Below are positions 25,303 to 32,336 of a stretch of 64,000 nt of DNA, piece by piece. A program made the position numbers and the translations under genes. Every line of letters starts with the position of its first letter. Within the stretch, counting starts at the first letter, position 1. The stretch is from Natronoarchaeum philippinense. GTDB lineage: Archaea > Halobacteriota > Halobacteria > Halobacteriales > Natronoarchaeaceae. The notes beneath the pieces are model-generated. The model made no database searches. It was not told where the DNA came from and was given only the letters and a program-made list of their open reading frames with translations. The stretch lies in NCBI RefSeq assembly GCF_900215575.1, contig NZ_OBEJ01000003.1, forward strand, positions 248,001-312,000. The letters run 5' to 3'.

Positions 25303-25422
25303 ATGACACTGTTTGAACACGGTTCGGTAGCGGGTCGGCAGCAGACGGCCCGAACGCCCGGCTGCGACGGGCCGGAACGAACCGACGGCACTGCTTGGAG
25401 CACCTCGGAGGCGCCGGCATGA
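25303..25422 (+). CDS. 39-codon leader ORF coupled to the alcohol dehydrogenase
   Basis: The ATG at 25303 lies about 30 bases after AAAGAATAATAC, a good TATA position for a leaderless start. It encodes MTLFEHGSVAGRQQTARTPG and continues to a TGA (25420-25422) overlapping the dehydrogenase ATG (25419). No family is recognisable. It may be a coupling or regulatory leader peptide. Confidence 0.4.
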   Translation: MTLFEHGSVAGRQQTARTPGCDGPERTDGTAWSTSEAPA

Positions 25423-26444
25423 GAGCGGCGCCGCTCGTCAAGGCGGGAACGTTCGAGCCGGAAACCAGGGAGCGCCCGACGCCGGGGCCGTCGGAGGTGC
25501 TCGTCGAAGTGAGTGACGTGGGCATCTGCGGCTCTGACGTCCACTGGTACGAGCACGGCGAGATGGGCGACCGGGTCGTCGAGGACCCGCTGGTGCTCGG
25601 CCACGAGAGCGCCGGGACGGTCGTGGAAGTCGGCGCGGAGGTCGACGACCACGCTGTCGGCGACGCCGTGACGATCGAGCCCGGCGTTCCCTGCGGCGAG
25701 TGCGAGCACTGCCGGCGTGGAGCGTACAACCTCTGTCGGGCGGTCGAGTTCATGGCGACGCCCGGTACCGATGGCGCGTTTCGGGAGTACGTCGCTTGGC
25801 CCGCGGAGTACGTGTACGGTCTCCCGGCGTCCGTCTCTCCCCGCGAGGGGGCGCTCTGCGAGCCGATAAGCGTCGGCGTCCACGCCGTTCGGCGCGCCGA
25901 GGTTGGAATGGGCGATTCGGTGCTCGTCATGGGTGCGGGCCCAATCGGACTCCTCGCCGCCGACGTGGCACGGGCGGCCGGAGCCGCAAACGTGGCCGTC
26001 GTCGACGTCGTCGACTCGAAGCTCGACCGGGCTCTCGACCGCGGCGCAGACCTCGCGATCGACAGCCGCGAGACGAACCCCGCCACGGCGGTCCGCGACG
26101 AGTTCGGCGCGGGCGTCGACGCCGCGATCGAGGCCACCGGAGCGCCGCCCGCGATCGAGGCGGTGCTCGACACGCCCGGGCCGGACGGCACCGCGGTGCT
26201 GGTCGGCCTCGCGCCCGACGCCGAGGTGCCGGTGGACACGTTCGAACTGGTCCGGCGGCAGGTCGACGTGCGGGGGAGCTACCGATTCGCCAACACGTAC
26301 CCGACGGCGATTTCCCTGCTCGCGAGCGGTGACGTGGACGCGGCCGGAATCGTCGACTTCGACCTGCCGCTCGACCGGATCGGCGACGCGTTCGAGCGGG
26401 CCACGGAGCCCGACGTGGTCAAGGGCATGATCTCGACGGACTGA
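25419..26444 (+). CDS. zinc-dependent medium-chain dehydrogenase (sorbitol/threonine dehydrogenase type)
   Basis: Three hundred forty-one residues from MRAAPLVKAG. Catalytic zinc ligands sit in GICGSDVHWYEHG and LGHESAG; the structural zinc is bound by the four cysteines of CGECEHCRRGAYNLC; CEPISVGVHAV holds the conserved Glu; and GAGPIGLLAADVARAAGA is the Rossmann loop. It oxidises a secondary alcohol of a polyol or sugar acid with NAD(P). In this island it may act on an aldonate or on a keto-deoxy acid. It starts within the stop of a 39-codon ORF (ATGA). Confidence 0.87.
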   Translation: MRAAPLVKAGTFEPETRERPTPGPSEVLVEVSDVGICGSDVHWYEHGEMGDRVVEDPLVLGHESAGTVVEVGAEVDDHAVGDAVTIEPGVPCGECEHCRRGAYNLCRAVEFMATPGTDGAFREYVAWPAEYVYGLPASVSPREGALCEPISVGVHAVRRAEVGMGDSVLVMGAGPIGLLAADVARAAGAANVAVVDVVDSKLDRALDRGADLAIDSRETNPATAVRDEFGAGVDAAIEATGAPPAIEAVLDTPGPDGTAVLVGLAPDAEVPVDTFELVRRQVDVRGSYRFANTYPTAISLLASGDVDAAGIVDFDLPLDRIGDAFERATEPDVVKGMISTD

Positions 26445-26504
26445 CCGGGAACTCGACGGATACGCGGCCGAAGATTTATGTTCAAACGGACACCGTGTTT
26501 CGGC

Positions 26505-26933
26505 ATGGTAATCGTCGCAGCTATCAGCGGATCCGAGCAGTCGATGGAGATCGCCGCGCAGGCGGACGAGCTCGCGCGGGCGTTCGACGACGAACTCCAC
26601 CTCGTCCACGTCGTCGAGGAGACCGAGTACACGCGGCTGGTCGAAAAGCAGTCCGGCGCGCGCGAGACGGATTCGGGATCCGTCGAGGAAAACGCCGCCA
26701 CCGCGGCGATGGAGGGGGTCGACGAGATTGTCGATGCCGACTACGAGATCGTCGGCCGCGTCGGGAATCCGAGCAAGACGGTTCTCGACTACGCGGACGA
26801 GGTCGACGCCCGGTACGTCGTCGTCGGGGGCCGGTCCCGTTCCCCGACGGGGAAGGCGTTGTTCGGCAGCGTCACTCAGTCGATCCTCCTGAAGACGGAA
26901 CGTCCCGTCGTGACCATCACGGAGACGAAGTAG
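26505..26933 (+). CDS. universal stress protein (UspA family)
   Basis: One hundred forty-two residues. The fold is given by MVIVAAISGSEQSMEIAAQA, the central DARYVVVGGRSRSPTGKALF and GSVTQSILLKTERPVVTI; the G-2x-G-9x-G(S/T) nucleotide-binding pattern is only partly kept. The ATG at 26505 lies about 27 bases past ATTTATG, so an upstream ATG at 26478 is within the promoter. Stress proteins are often embedded in haloarchaeal catabolic clusters. Confidence 0.82.
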   Translation: MVIVAAISGSEQSMEIAAQADELARAFDDELHLVHVVEETEYTRLVEKQSGARETDSGSVEENAATAAMEGVDEIVDADYEIVGRVGNPSKTVLDYADEVDARYVVVGGRSRSPTGKALFGSVTQSILLKTERPVVTITETK

Positions 26934-26967
26934 CTGATCCGAGTCGACCATGATGTCACAGCCGCGA

Positions 26968-26999
26968 CTAGCTGATCCGGGCGACTGCTCCCCAGCTAG
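26968..26999. promoter_or_regulatory. inverted repeat ahead of the Lut operon
   Basis: CTAGCTG and CAGCTAG, 18 bases apart, lie about 20 bases ahead of the TATA-like ATGCTTATCC at 27017-27027. It is a candidate site for a regulator of lactate oxidation. TAGCTGATCCG also occurs as a direct repeat starting at 26932. Confidence 0.35.
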
Positions 27000-27050
27000 A
27001 ACTGACACGAACATTGCAATGCTTATCCCGATACGCACGAAGGTGGACGT

Positions 27051-27563
27051 ATGAGCACAGGTTCGGTAGAGCAGTTCCAACAGTCGTTGTCGCGTCTAGA
27101 CACCGCGTGGACCGTCGTCTCGCCCGACGATCTGGCGACGACGGTCGCCGACTTGGTCGATCCCCCCGCGGTCGGAGCCGAACTGCCGTTCGACGATCTC
27201 TCGCTCGCCGAGACGCCGGTCACCCTCGGCCCGTCGCCCGCACAGCTCAGGGACGCGGTGACGGGCGTGACGGGATCGCGTATGGGTATCGCCTCGCTGG
27301 GGACGGTCGCCGTCGAGTTCCGAAAAGAGGGCGACGAGTTCGTCGCGCTGTACCCCGAACGACACGTGGTAGTGATCAAAGCGAGCGACCTTCGGTCGGA
27401 CCTCGGGGACGCCTTCGGCTGGATCCGGCGGGAGTTCGAGGCCGATCGACAGTCGTTCATCCTCGCGACGGGACCGAGTTCGACCGGCGACATGGGCGCA
27501 CTCGTACAGGGTGTCCACGGACCCGAACAGGTCCACATCGTCATCGTCAGGGACAATGAGTGA
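27051..27563 (+). CDS. lutC: LutC-like LUD-domain protein
   Basis: One hundred seventy residues with the LUD/LutC pattern: a variable N-terminus, then TGSRMGIASLGTVAVEFRKE, DEFVALYPERHVVVIKASDL, and the C-terminal ILATGPSSTGDMGALVQGVH plus GPEQVHIVIV. It is part of the iron-sulfur L-lactate dehydrogenase LutABC, which oxidises L-lactate to pyruvate. The stop overlaps the start of the LutB-LutA fusion by 8 bases. Confidence 0.87.
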   Translation: MSTGSVEQFQQSLSRLDTAWTVVSPDDLATTVADLVDPPAVGAELPFDDLSLAETPVTLGPSPAQLRDAVTGVTGSRMGIASLGTVAVEFRKEGDEFVALYPERHVVVIKASDLRSDLGDAFGWIRREFEADRQSFILATGPSSTGDMGALVQGVHGPEQVHIVIVRDNE

Positions 27564-29769
27564 ATCAGAACAACTGGATGCCGACCGCATCCGCACGCTA
27601 CTCGAATCGGAGGGTGACGAGATCAAGGAGAACACGCGCCTGTTCAACGCCGAACGGTACGACGCGGTGGAGGCCGTCGGTGAGGACGAACATGAGGACA
27701 ACCGGTCCCGAGCACGGGAAATAAAGGAGGACGCGATCGAGCGTCTCCCGGAACTCATCGAACGGACCAGAGAGGCCGTTGAGGCGAACGGCGGGACGGT
27801 GTACGTCGCCGACGACGCCGCCGATGCGAACCGATACGTTCGCGAGGTCGCGGCCGACGCCGACGCCGACAGCGTCGTGAAATCGAAGTCGATGACGACC
27901 GAGGAGATCGACCTGAACGAGGCGCTGGAGGCCGACGACCTCGATGTCTGGGAGACCGACCTCGGCGAGTTCGTCGTCCAGGTCGCCGAGGAAGCGCCGT
28001 CGCACATCGTCGGCCCGTCGCTCCACAAGTCCCGCGAGGATATCACGGAGCTGTTCGAACGGGAGTTCGACCCGGAAGAGTCGCTCGACTCCGCGGAGAA
28101 GCTGACGGCGTTCGCACGGGAGTACCTCGGCGGGCGCATCGACGACGCGGACGTCGGCATCACGGGCGCGAACTTCGTCATGGCCGACAGCGGGTCGATA
28201 GCGCTGGTGACGAACGAGGGCAACGCCCGCAAGTGCGCGTCGATCCCCGACACGCACGTCGCCGTCGCCGGAATCGAGAAGATCATCCCCTCGGTCACCG
28301 AGCTGGAGCCGTTCGCGGAGCTCATCTCGCGGTCTGCGACGGGGCAGGAGATCCCGCAGTACCTGTCGCTGCTGACGCCGCCGGTCGACACGCCCGCGAT
28401 CGACTTCGACAGCGAGGACGAGCCGAACTTCGGGAACAGCGACGCGGACAGGGAGTTCCACTTGGTGCTCCTCGACAACGGCCGGCGGGCGATGCGCGAG
28501 GACGACGATCTCCGCGAGACGCTGTACTGCATCCGCTGTGGCGCCTGCGCGAACTCATGTGCGAACTTCCAGTCGGTCGGCGGCCACGCCTTCGGCGGCG
28601 AGACGTACACGGGCGGTATCGCCACCGGCTGGGAGGCCGGGATCGAGGGCAACGACGTGGCGGCGGAGTTCAACGACCTCTGTACCGGCTGTTCCCGCTG
28701 CGTGAACGCCTGTCCGGTGAAGATCGACATCCCGTGGATCAACACGGTCGTCCGGGATCGCATTAATCGCGGGAAGGATCCCGGCTTCGACGACATGCTC
28801 GTCGACGGGTTGATCCCTGATGAAGAGGAGAGCGGGACGCCGCTCCGGAAGCGCTTCTTCGGGAACTTCGAGACGATGGCGAAAATCGGGAGCGTGACCG
28901 CGCCGCTCTCGAACGCCGTCGCCTCGACCGGCCTCGCGCGGACGGCGATGGAGTCCGTGCTGGGCGTCGACGCCCGACGCGATCTGCCCGAGTTCGAGCG
29001 CACGACGTTCCGCGACTGGGCCGGGAGCCGCGAGTCCCGCGTCGAGGAGCCCGCCCGTCGCGTCGCGCTGTATCCGGACGTGTACACGAACTACGTGCAG
29101 ACCGAGCGCGGCAAGGCCGCTGTCCGCGTGCTGGAGGCGCTCGGCTGCGACGTCGTCGTCCCCGACGTCGGCGGTTCGGGGCGCGCGCCGCTGTCCCAAG
29201 GGATGATCGCGACGGCCGAACGGAAGGCCGAAGCCGTCGCCGAATCGCTCGACCCGTACGTCGAGGACGGGTACGACGTGGTCGTCGTCGAACCCAGCGA
29301 CCTCGCGATGTTTCGCCGCGAGTACGAAAAACTGCTCCCCGCGGAGGATCACGAGCGACTCGACGAGGGGAGCTACGAGATTCTAGAGTACGTGTTCGGC
29401 CTGCTGGAGAACGGCGCAGACGCCGACGCCTTGCCCGCGGGTGACGGTGACGGCGTCGCGTACCACAGCCACTGCCAGCAGCGAACGCTCGGCCTAGAAG
29501 CGTACACCGAGACGGTGCTGGAGCGGCTGGGGTACGACGTGTTCACCTCCGACGTCGAGTGCTGCGGGATGGCGGGGAGCTTCGGGTACAAAACCGAGTA
29601 CTACGACCTGAGCATGGACGTCGGCGCGACGCTGGCCGACCAGTTCGAGGCGGTCGCCGACGAGCGGACGGTCGTCGCCAGCGGCACCTCCTGTATGGAG
29701 CAACTCGACTCGCTGCTATCGCCGGGGACGCGTCACCCCATCGAACTTCTCGATCCCGCTGGCCGATAG
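27556..29769 (+). CDS. LutB-LutA fusion, iron-sulfur L-lactate oxidation subunit
   Basis: Seven hundred thirty-seven residues from the ATG at 27556. Residues 1-330 are LutB: a LUD domain (MADSGSIALVTNEGNARKCA) and two 4Fe-4S motifs, CIRCGACANSCANF and CTGCSRCVNACPVKI. The C-terminal part (about 490-735) resembles LutA/GlpC: YHSHCQQRTLG and SDVECCGMAGSFG form a complete CCG-type motif. The first CCG repeat of two-repeat LutA appears degraded to VPDVGGSGRAP. With LutC it would oxidise lactate, which points to a pathway releasing L-lactate, such as the diketo-hydrolase route for deoxysugars. Confidence 0.85.
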   Translation: MSESEQLDADRIRTLLESEGDEIKENTRLFNAERYDAVEAVGEDEHEDNRSRAREIKEDAIERLPELIERTREAVEANGGTVYVADDAADANRYVREVAADADADSVVKSKSMTTEEIDLNEALEADDLDVWETDLGEFVVQVAEEAPSHIVGPSLHKSREDITELFEREFDPEESLDSAEKLTAFAREYLGGRIDDADVGITGANFVMADSGSIALVTNEGNARKCASIPDTHVAVAGIEKIIPSVTELEPFAELISRSATGQEIPQYLSLLTPPVDTPAIDFDSEDEPNFGNSDADREFHLVLLDNGRRAMREDDDLRETLYCIRCGACANSCANFQSVGGHAFGGETYTGGIATGWEAGIEGNDVAAEFNDLCTGCSRCVNACPVKIDIPWINTVVRDRINRGKDPGFDDMLVDGLIPDEEESGTPLRKRFFGNFETMAKIGSVTAPLSNAVASTGLARTAMESVLGVDARRDLPEFERTTFRDWAGSRESRVEEPARRVALYPDVYTNYVQTERGKAAVRVLEALGCDVVVPDVGGSGRAPLSQGMIATAERKAEAVAESLDPYVEDGYDVVVVEPSDLAMFRREYEKLLPAEDHERLDEGSYEILEYVFGLLENGADADALPAGDGDGVAYHSHCQQRTLGLEAYTETVLERLGYDVFTSDVECCGMAGSFGYKTEYYDLSMDVGATLADQFEAVADERTVVASGTSCMEQLDSLLSPGTRHPIELLDPAGR

Positions 29770-29863
29770 TCTCCCGAGGCCGTCCGCAGGTAGTCCCGGC
29801 AATCGGGGGATCGTCTACCTCGGGTAACTTCTTTATATCGAGGATCCGATAGCCGAATGTACC

Positions 29864-30958
29864 ATGACCCGGAAGTCTACGGATACGATACGCACAGTCG
29901 ACACCGACCTCTACCGCGTGCCGAACGAGCAGGTCCTCGAGGATGCGACGCAGTCGTTCGACACGCTGGAGATCGTCTCGGTCACCGTGGAGTCGGAGGG
30001 CGCTCGGCGCGGATTCGGATTCACCTACACGATCGGCCGCGGCGGCGCTGCGATCAAGCGCTTCCTCGACGACGAACTCGTCCCGCTACTGGAGGGCCAG
30101 CCGGTCTCCCCCCGTAGGGTGCGGTCGAACTTGCGGGGGAACACGACGTTTGTCGGGCGCGAGGGGATAAGCGAGTTCGCCCTCGCTGCGGTCGACATCG
30201 CGGTCTGGGATCTCCTCGGGAAGATCGCCGGGCTCCCGTTGTGCGAACTCCTCGGCGGGGCTCGACAGGACGTGCCGATGTACGAGACCGATGGTGGCTG
30301 GCTCCAGTACGACGCGGACACACTCGTCGAGAACGCGAAGGGGATCGCCGAGGACGGGTTCGCGGGCATGAAGATGAAGGTGGGATCGTCGGTCGATCGC
30401 GATGTCACGCGCGTGCGTGCCGTTCGGGACGCGCTTCCAGCCGACCTAGACCTGATGCTCGACGCCAACTGCTCGTACACGGTGCCGGAGGCGCGTGACC
30501 TAGCCGGCCGACTCGACGATGCGGCGATAACTTGGCTGGAGGAACCGCTTCCCAAGGGCGACTACACGTCGTACGCCGACCTCCGCGAGCGCATCGACAT
30601 CCCGATCGCCACCGGCGAGAACTTCTACAACGAGACGCAGTTCCGGCAGGTGATCGACCGCAACGCCGTCGATTACCTGCAGCCCGACGTCTGCCGGGTC
30701 GGCGGGATCTCGCCGTGGGTGAACGTCGCCGAACAGGCGGCGGCGACTGGACTCGCCCTGTCGCCGCACTACATCGAGCCGCTCCACGCCCACCTCGCGT
30801 GTGCCTTCGACAACGTCCCGTACATCGAACACCACTCAACCGTGTTGGACGAACTACTCGCCGATCCCGTCGCGGTCGAGGATGGTGAGATACTCCCGCC
30901 CGACCGTCCTGGACACGGGATGGCTTTCGAGGGTGCGGACGCGTACCGGGTAAACTGA
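29864..30958 (+). CDS. enolase-superfamily sugar-acid dehydratase (mandelate racemase group)
   Basis: Three hundred sixty-four residues. Barrel residues are Lys170 and Lys172 in GMKMKVG, metal ligands Asp200 (LDANCSY), Glu226 (WLEEPLP) and Glu252 (ATGENF), and His302 in SPHYIEP. The capping segment GFGFTYTIGRGG resembles L-talarate/galactarate dehydratase-like proteins, but active-site loops alone do not fix the substrate. It is distinct from the XacD-like enzyme at 13908, which has FKIHGW at the base position. Candidates are galactarate, rhamnonate or fuconate. TTTATATCG lies about 30 bases upstream. Confidence 0.82.
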   Translation: MTRKSTDTIRTVDTDLYRVPNEQVLEDATQSFDTLEIVSVTVESEGARRGFGFTYTIGRGGAAIKRFLDDELVPLLEGQPVSPRRVRSNLRGNTTFVGREGISEFALAAVDIAVWDLLGKIAGLPLCELLGGARQDVPMYETDGGWLQYDADTLVENAKGIAEDGFAGMKMKVGSSVDRDVTRVRAVRDALPADLDLMLDANCSYTVPEARDLAGRLDDAAITWLEEPLPKGDYTSYADLRERIDIPIATGENFYNETQFRQVIDRNAVDYLQPDVCRVGGISPWVNVAEQAAATGLALSPHYIEPLHAHLACAFDNVPYIEHHSTVLDELLADPVAVEDGEILPPDRPGHGMAFEGADAYRVN

Positions 30959-31000
30959 TCTCCGCCGTCCGCGCGACCTCGTCGGCGGCCGCGAACCGGC

Positions 31001-31017
31001 GTCCATCCATCGTGGAC
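31001..31017. promoter_or_regulatory. operator copy A2 (GTCYA-N7-TGGAC)
   Basis: GTCCATCCATCGTGGAC, with symmetry extending to GCGTCCA/TGGACGC arms. It differs from A1 (15343) at only three of 17 positions, all in the spacer. Confidence 0.65.
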
Positions 31018-31057
31018 GCAATTCAGGGGCGCCAGTCGTAGATCGGCGACCGATGAA

Positions 31058-31077
31058 TTACAATCTTATGTCTGTAA
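31058..31077. promoter_or_regulatory. palindrome copy C2 (TTACA-N10-TGTAA)
   Basis: TTACA and TGTAA arms around a 10-base spacer, starting exactly 57 bases after A2, as C1 does after A1. Flanking bases A and A are also shared. Confidence 0.6.
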
Positions 31078-31167
31078 ATCCACGGCGGTTCTCGGGTATC
31101 TTAATGAATGATAATAAAATACTCTGCGTCCGACTCGTCAATCTGCCCTTCACTGAATTCCAACGGT

Positions 31168-31184
31168 GTCTATTTTTGTTGGAC
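31168..31184. promoter_or_regulatory. operator copy B2 (GTCYA-N7-TGGAC)
   Basis: GTCTATTTTTGTTGGAC, extended by GT on the left and AC on the right. B1 has GC and GC in those places, so the outer pair changes on both sides and symmetry is kept. Confidence 0.65.
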
Positions 31185-31204
31185 ACGCTCCGTTTGCGCC
31201 CCGG

Positions 31205-31451
31205 AGACGCACCCGGCCGGTCGAACGAGAACACCGGTTTGCAGGTCTCGGAGTACAGGAACGCCTCGAACGCCGCCATCGGTGTGCATGCCGGTGATCG
31301 AGAAGTTCTTGCAGACGTTCGACCCGTTCTTGCACTGAAAACAGTCGCCGCAGCGGCGGATCGGTTCCTTGATCTCCTTGTCGACGACCGAGAGACCATC
31401 GACCTCTTCGCCGATTGCGGCGACGGTCCCGGCGTACTCGTGACCCATCAC
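31205..31451 (-). pseudogene. remnant of a zinc alcohol dehydrogenase
   Basis: Read leftward from 31451: [20 protein letters not shown], then IRRCGDCFQCKNGSNVCKNF and SITGMHTDGG, which is the structural-zinc region of a medium-chain dehydrogenase. The first 60 or so residues, with the catalytic Cys, are missing. After HTDGG the frame changes, and AFEAFLYSETCKPVFSFD, which looks like an enzyme C-terminus, follows directly, so about 200 residues have been deleted. It is not a copy of the intact gene at 25419, since the cysteine region differs. Confidence 0.7.
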
Positions 31452-31507
31452 TCGCGGGGTGCGTAACCACCAGAATACTTATACCGGTCGGGATGAACCC
31501 TCCTCGT

Positions 31508-32239
31508 ATGCGACGAGTTCGATTCAGCGACCCAGCCGGGAGCGTCAGAGCTGGAATCTGGACCGAGAATGGCATCGAGTTCGGTGGACGGACGTACGAC
31601 CCCGAGACGGTCGACGTGCGCTCCCCGGTCAAGCCGAGTAAGATCGTGTGCGTCGGTCTCAACTACGCCGACCACGCCGAAGAAGAGGGCATGGAGCTGC
31701 CCGATCGACCGATGCTCTTTTTGAAACCTCCGAACACGGTGTCCGGTCACGGCGACGAGATCCCGCTTCCACCGGGCAAAGAATCGGTGGAGTACGAGGC
31801 CGAACTCGGCGTCGTCATCGGCGAGCAGTGCCGCAACGTTCCGGAGGATGAGGCGATGTCAGTCGTCGACGGGTTCACCTGTCTCAACGACGTGTCGAAC
31901 CGCGACGACCAGCGCGTCGAGCAGAACTGGGTCCGCGGGAAGGCGTTCGACAACGCCGCGCCGATAGGACCGGTCGTGGCGACACCCGACGAGGTCCCCG
32001 AGGACGCCGACGTCGAACTGCGTGTCAACGGCGAAGTACGACAGAGTTCGAGTCGCGACCAATTCATCTTCTCGGTCGAGGAACTGATCGCGGAGATCAC
32101 CGCGTACATGACGCTGGAACCGGGCGACGTGATATCGACCGGAACCCCCGCCGGCGTCGGTCCGCTCTCCGACGGCGACATCGTCGAGGTCGAGGTCGAG
32201 GGCGTCGGCGTCCTAGAAAACGAGTTCGCAAGTCGGTAG
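31508..32239 (+). CDS. FAA-hydrolase family enzyme, candidate 2,4-diketo-3-deoxyaldonate hydrolase
   Basis: About 243 residues from [10 protein letters not shown] at 31508, about 28 bases past CTTATACC. It has [20 protein letters not shown], the metal-ligand run [11 protein letters not shown], and [20 protein letters not shown] near the end, all classic for FAHD1/2-keto-4-pentenoate hydratase-like enzymes. In the archaeal rhamnose diketo-hydrolase pathway such an enzyme splits 2,4-diketo-3-deoxy-L-rhamnonate into pyruvate and L-lactate. The Lut genes and dehydrogenases here fit that role, which remains an inference. An acylpyruvate hydrolase is the alternative. Confidence 0.8.
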   Translation: MRRVRFSDPAGSVRAGIWTENGIEFGGRTYDPETVDVRSPVKPSKIVCVGLNYADHAEEEGMELPDRPMLFLKPPNTVSGHGDEIPLPPGKESVEYEAELGVVIGEQCRNVPEDEAMSVVDGFTCLNDVSNRDDQRVEQNWVRGKAFDNAAPIGPVVATPDEVPEDADVELRVNGEVRQSSSRDQFIFSVEELIAEITAYMTLEPGDVISTGTPAGVGPLSDGDIVEVEVEGVGVLENEFASR

Positions 32240-32336
32240 GACCGCGCCTCTCGATCCCGTCTCGCTTTGTGCCGTGGCGGCGCGAAACCGGACAGAAGTT
32301 TAATGATCGCTCACGATACACAGTAACACGTCATCA

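Larger units (their letters stand above)
30959..31507. other. noncoding region with operator module and a dead gene fragment
   Basis: About 550 bases. The left half carries palindromes at 31001-31017, 31058-31077 and 31168-31184, with a TATA-like TAATAAAAT near 31112-31121. The right half carries a broken alcohol dehydrogenase on the minus strand. GAATACTTATACC at about 31473 is the likely promoter of the hydrolase at 31508. Confidence 0.7.

Noticed and set aside
25287-27080. Long minus-strand frame across the dehydrogenase and Usp genes
   Set aside because: It overlaps two well-supported genes and has a composition typical of a shadow frame.
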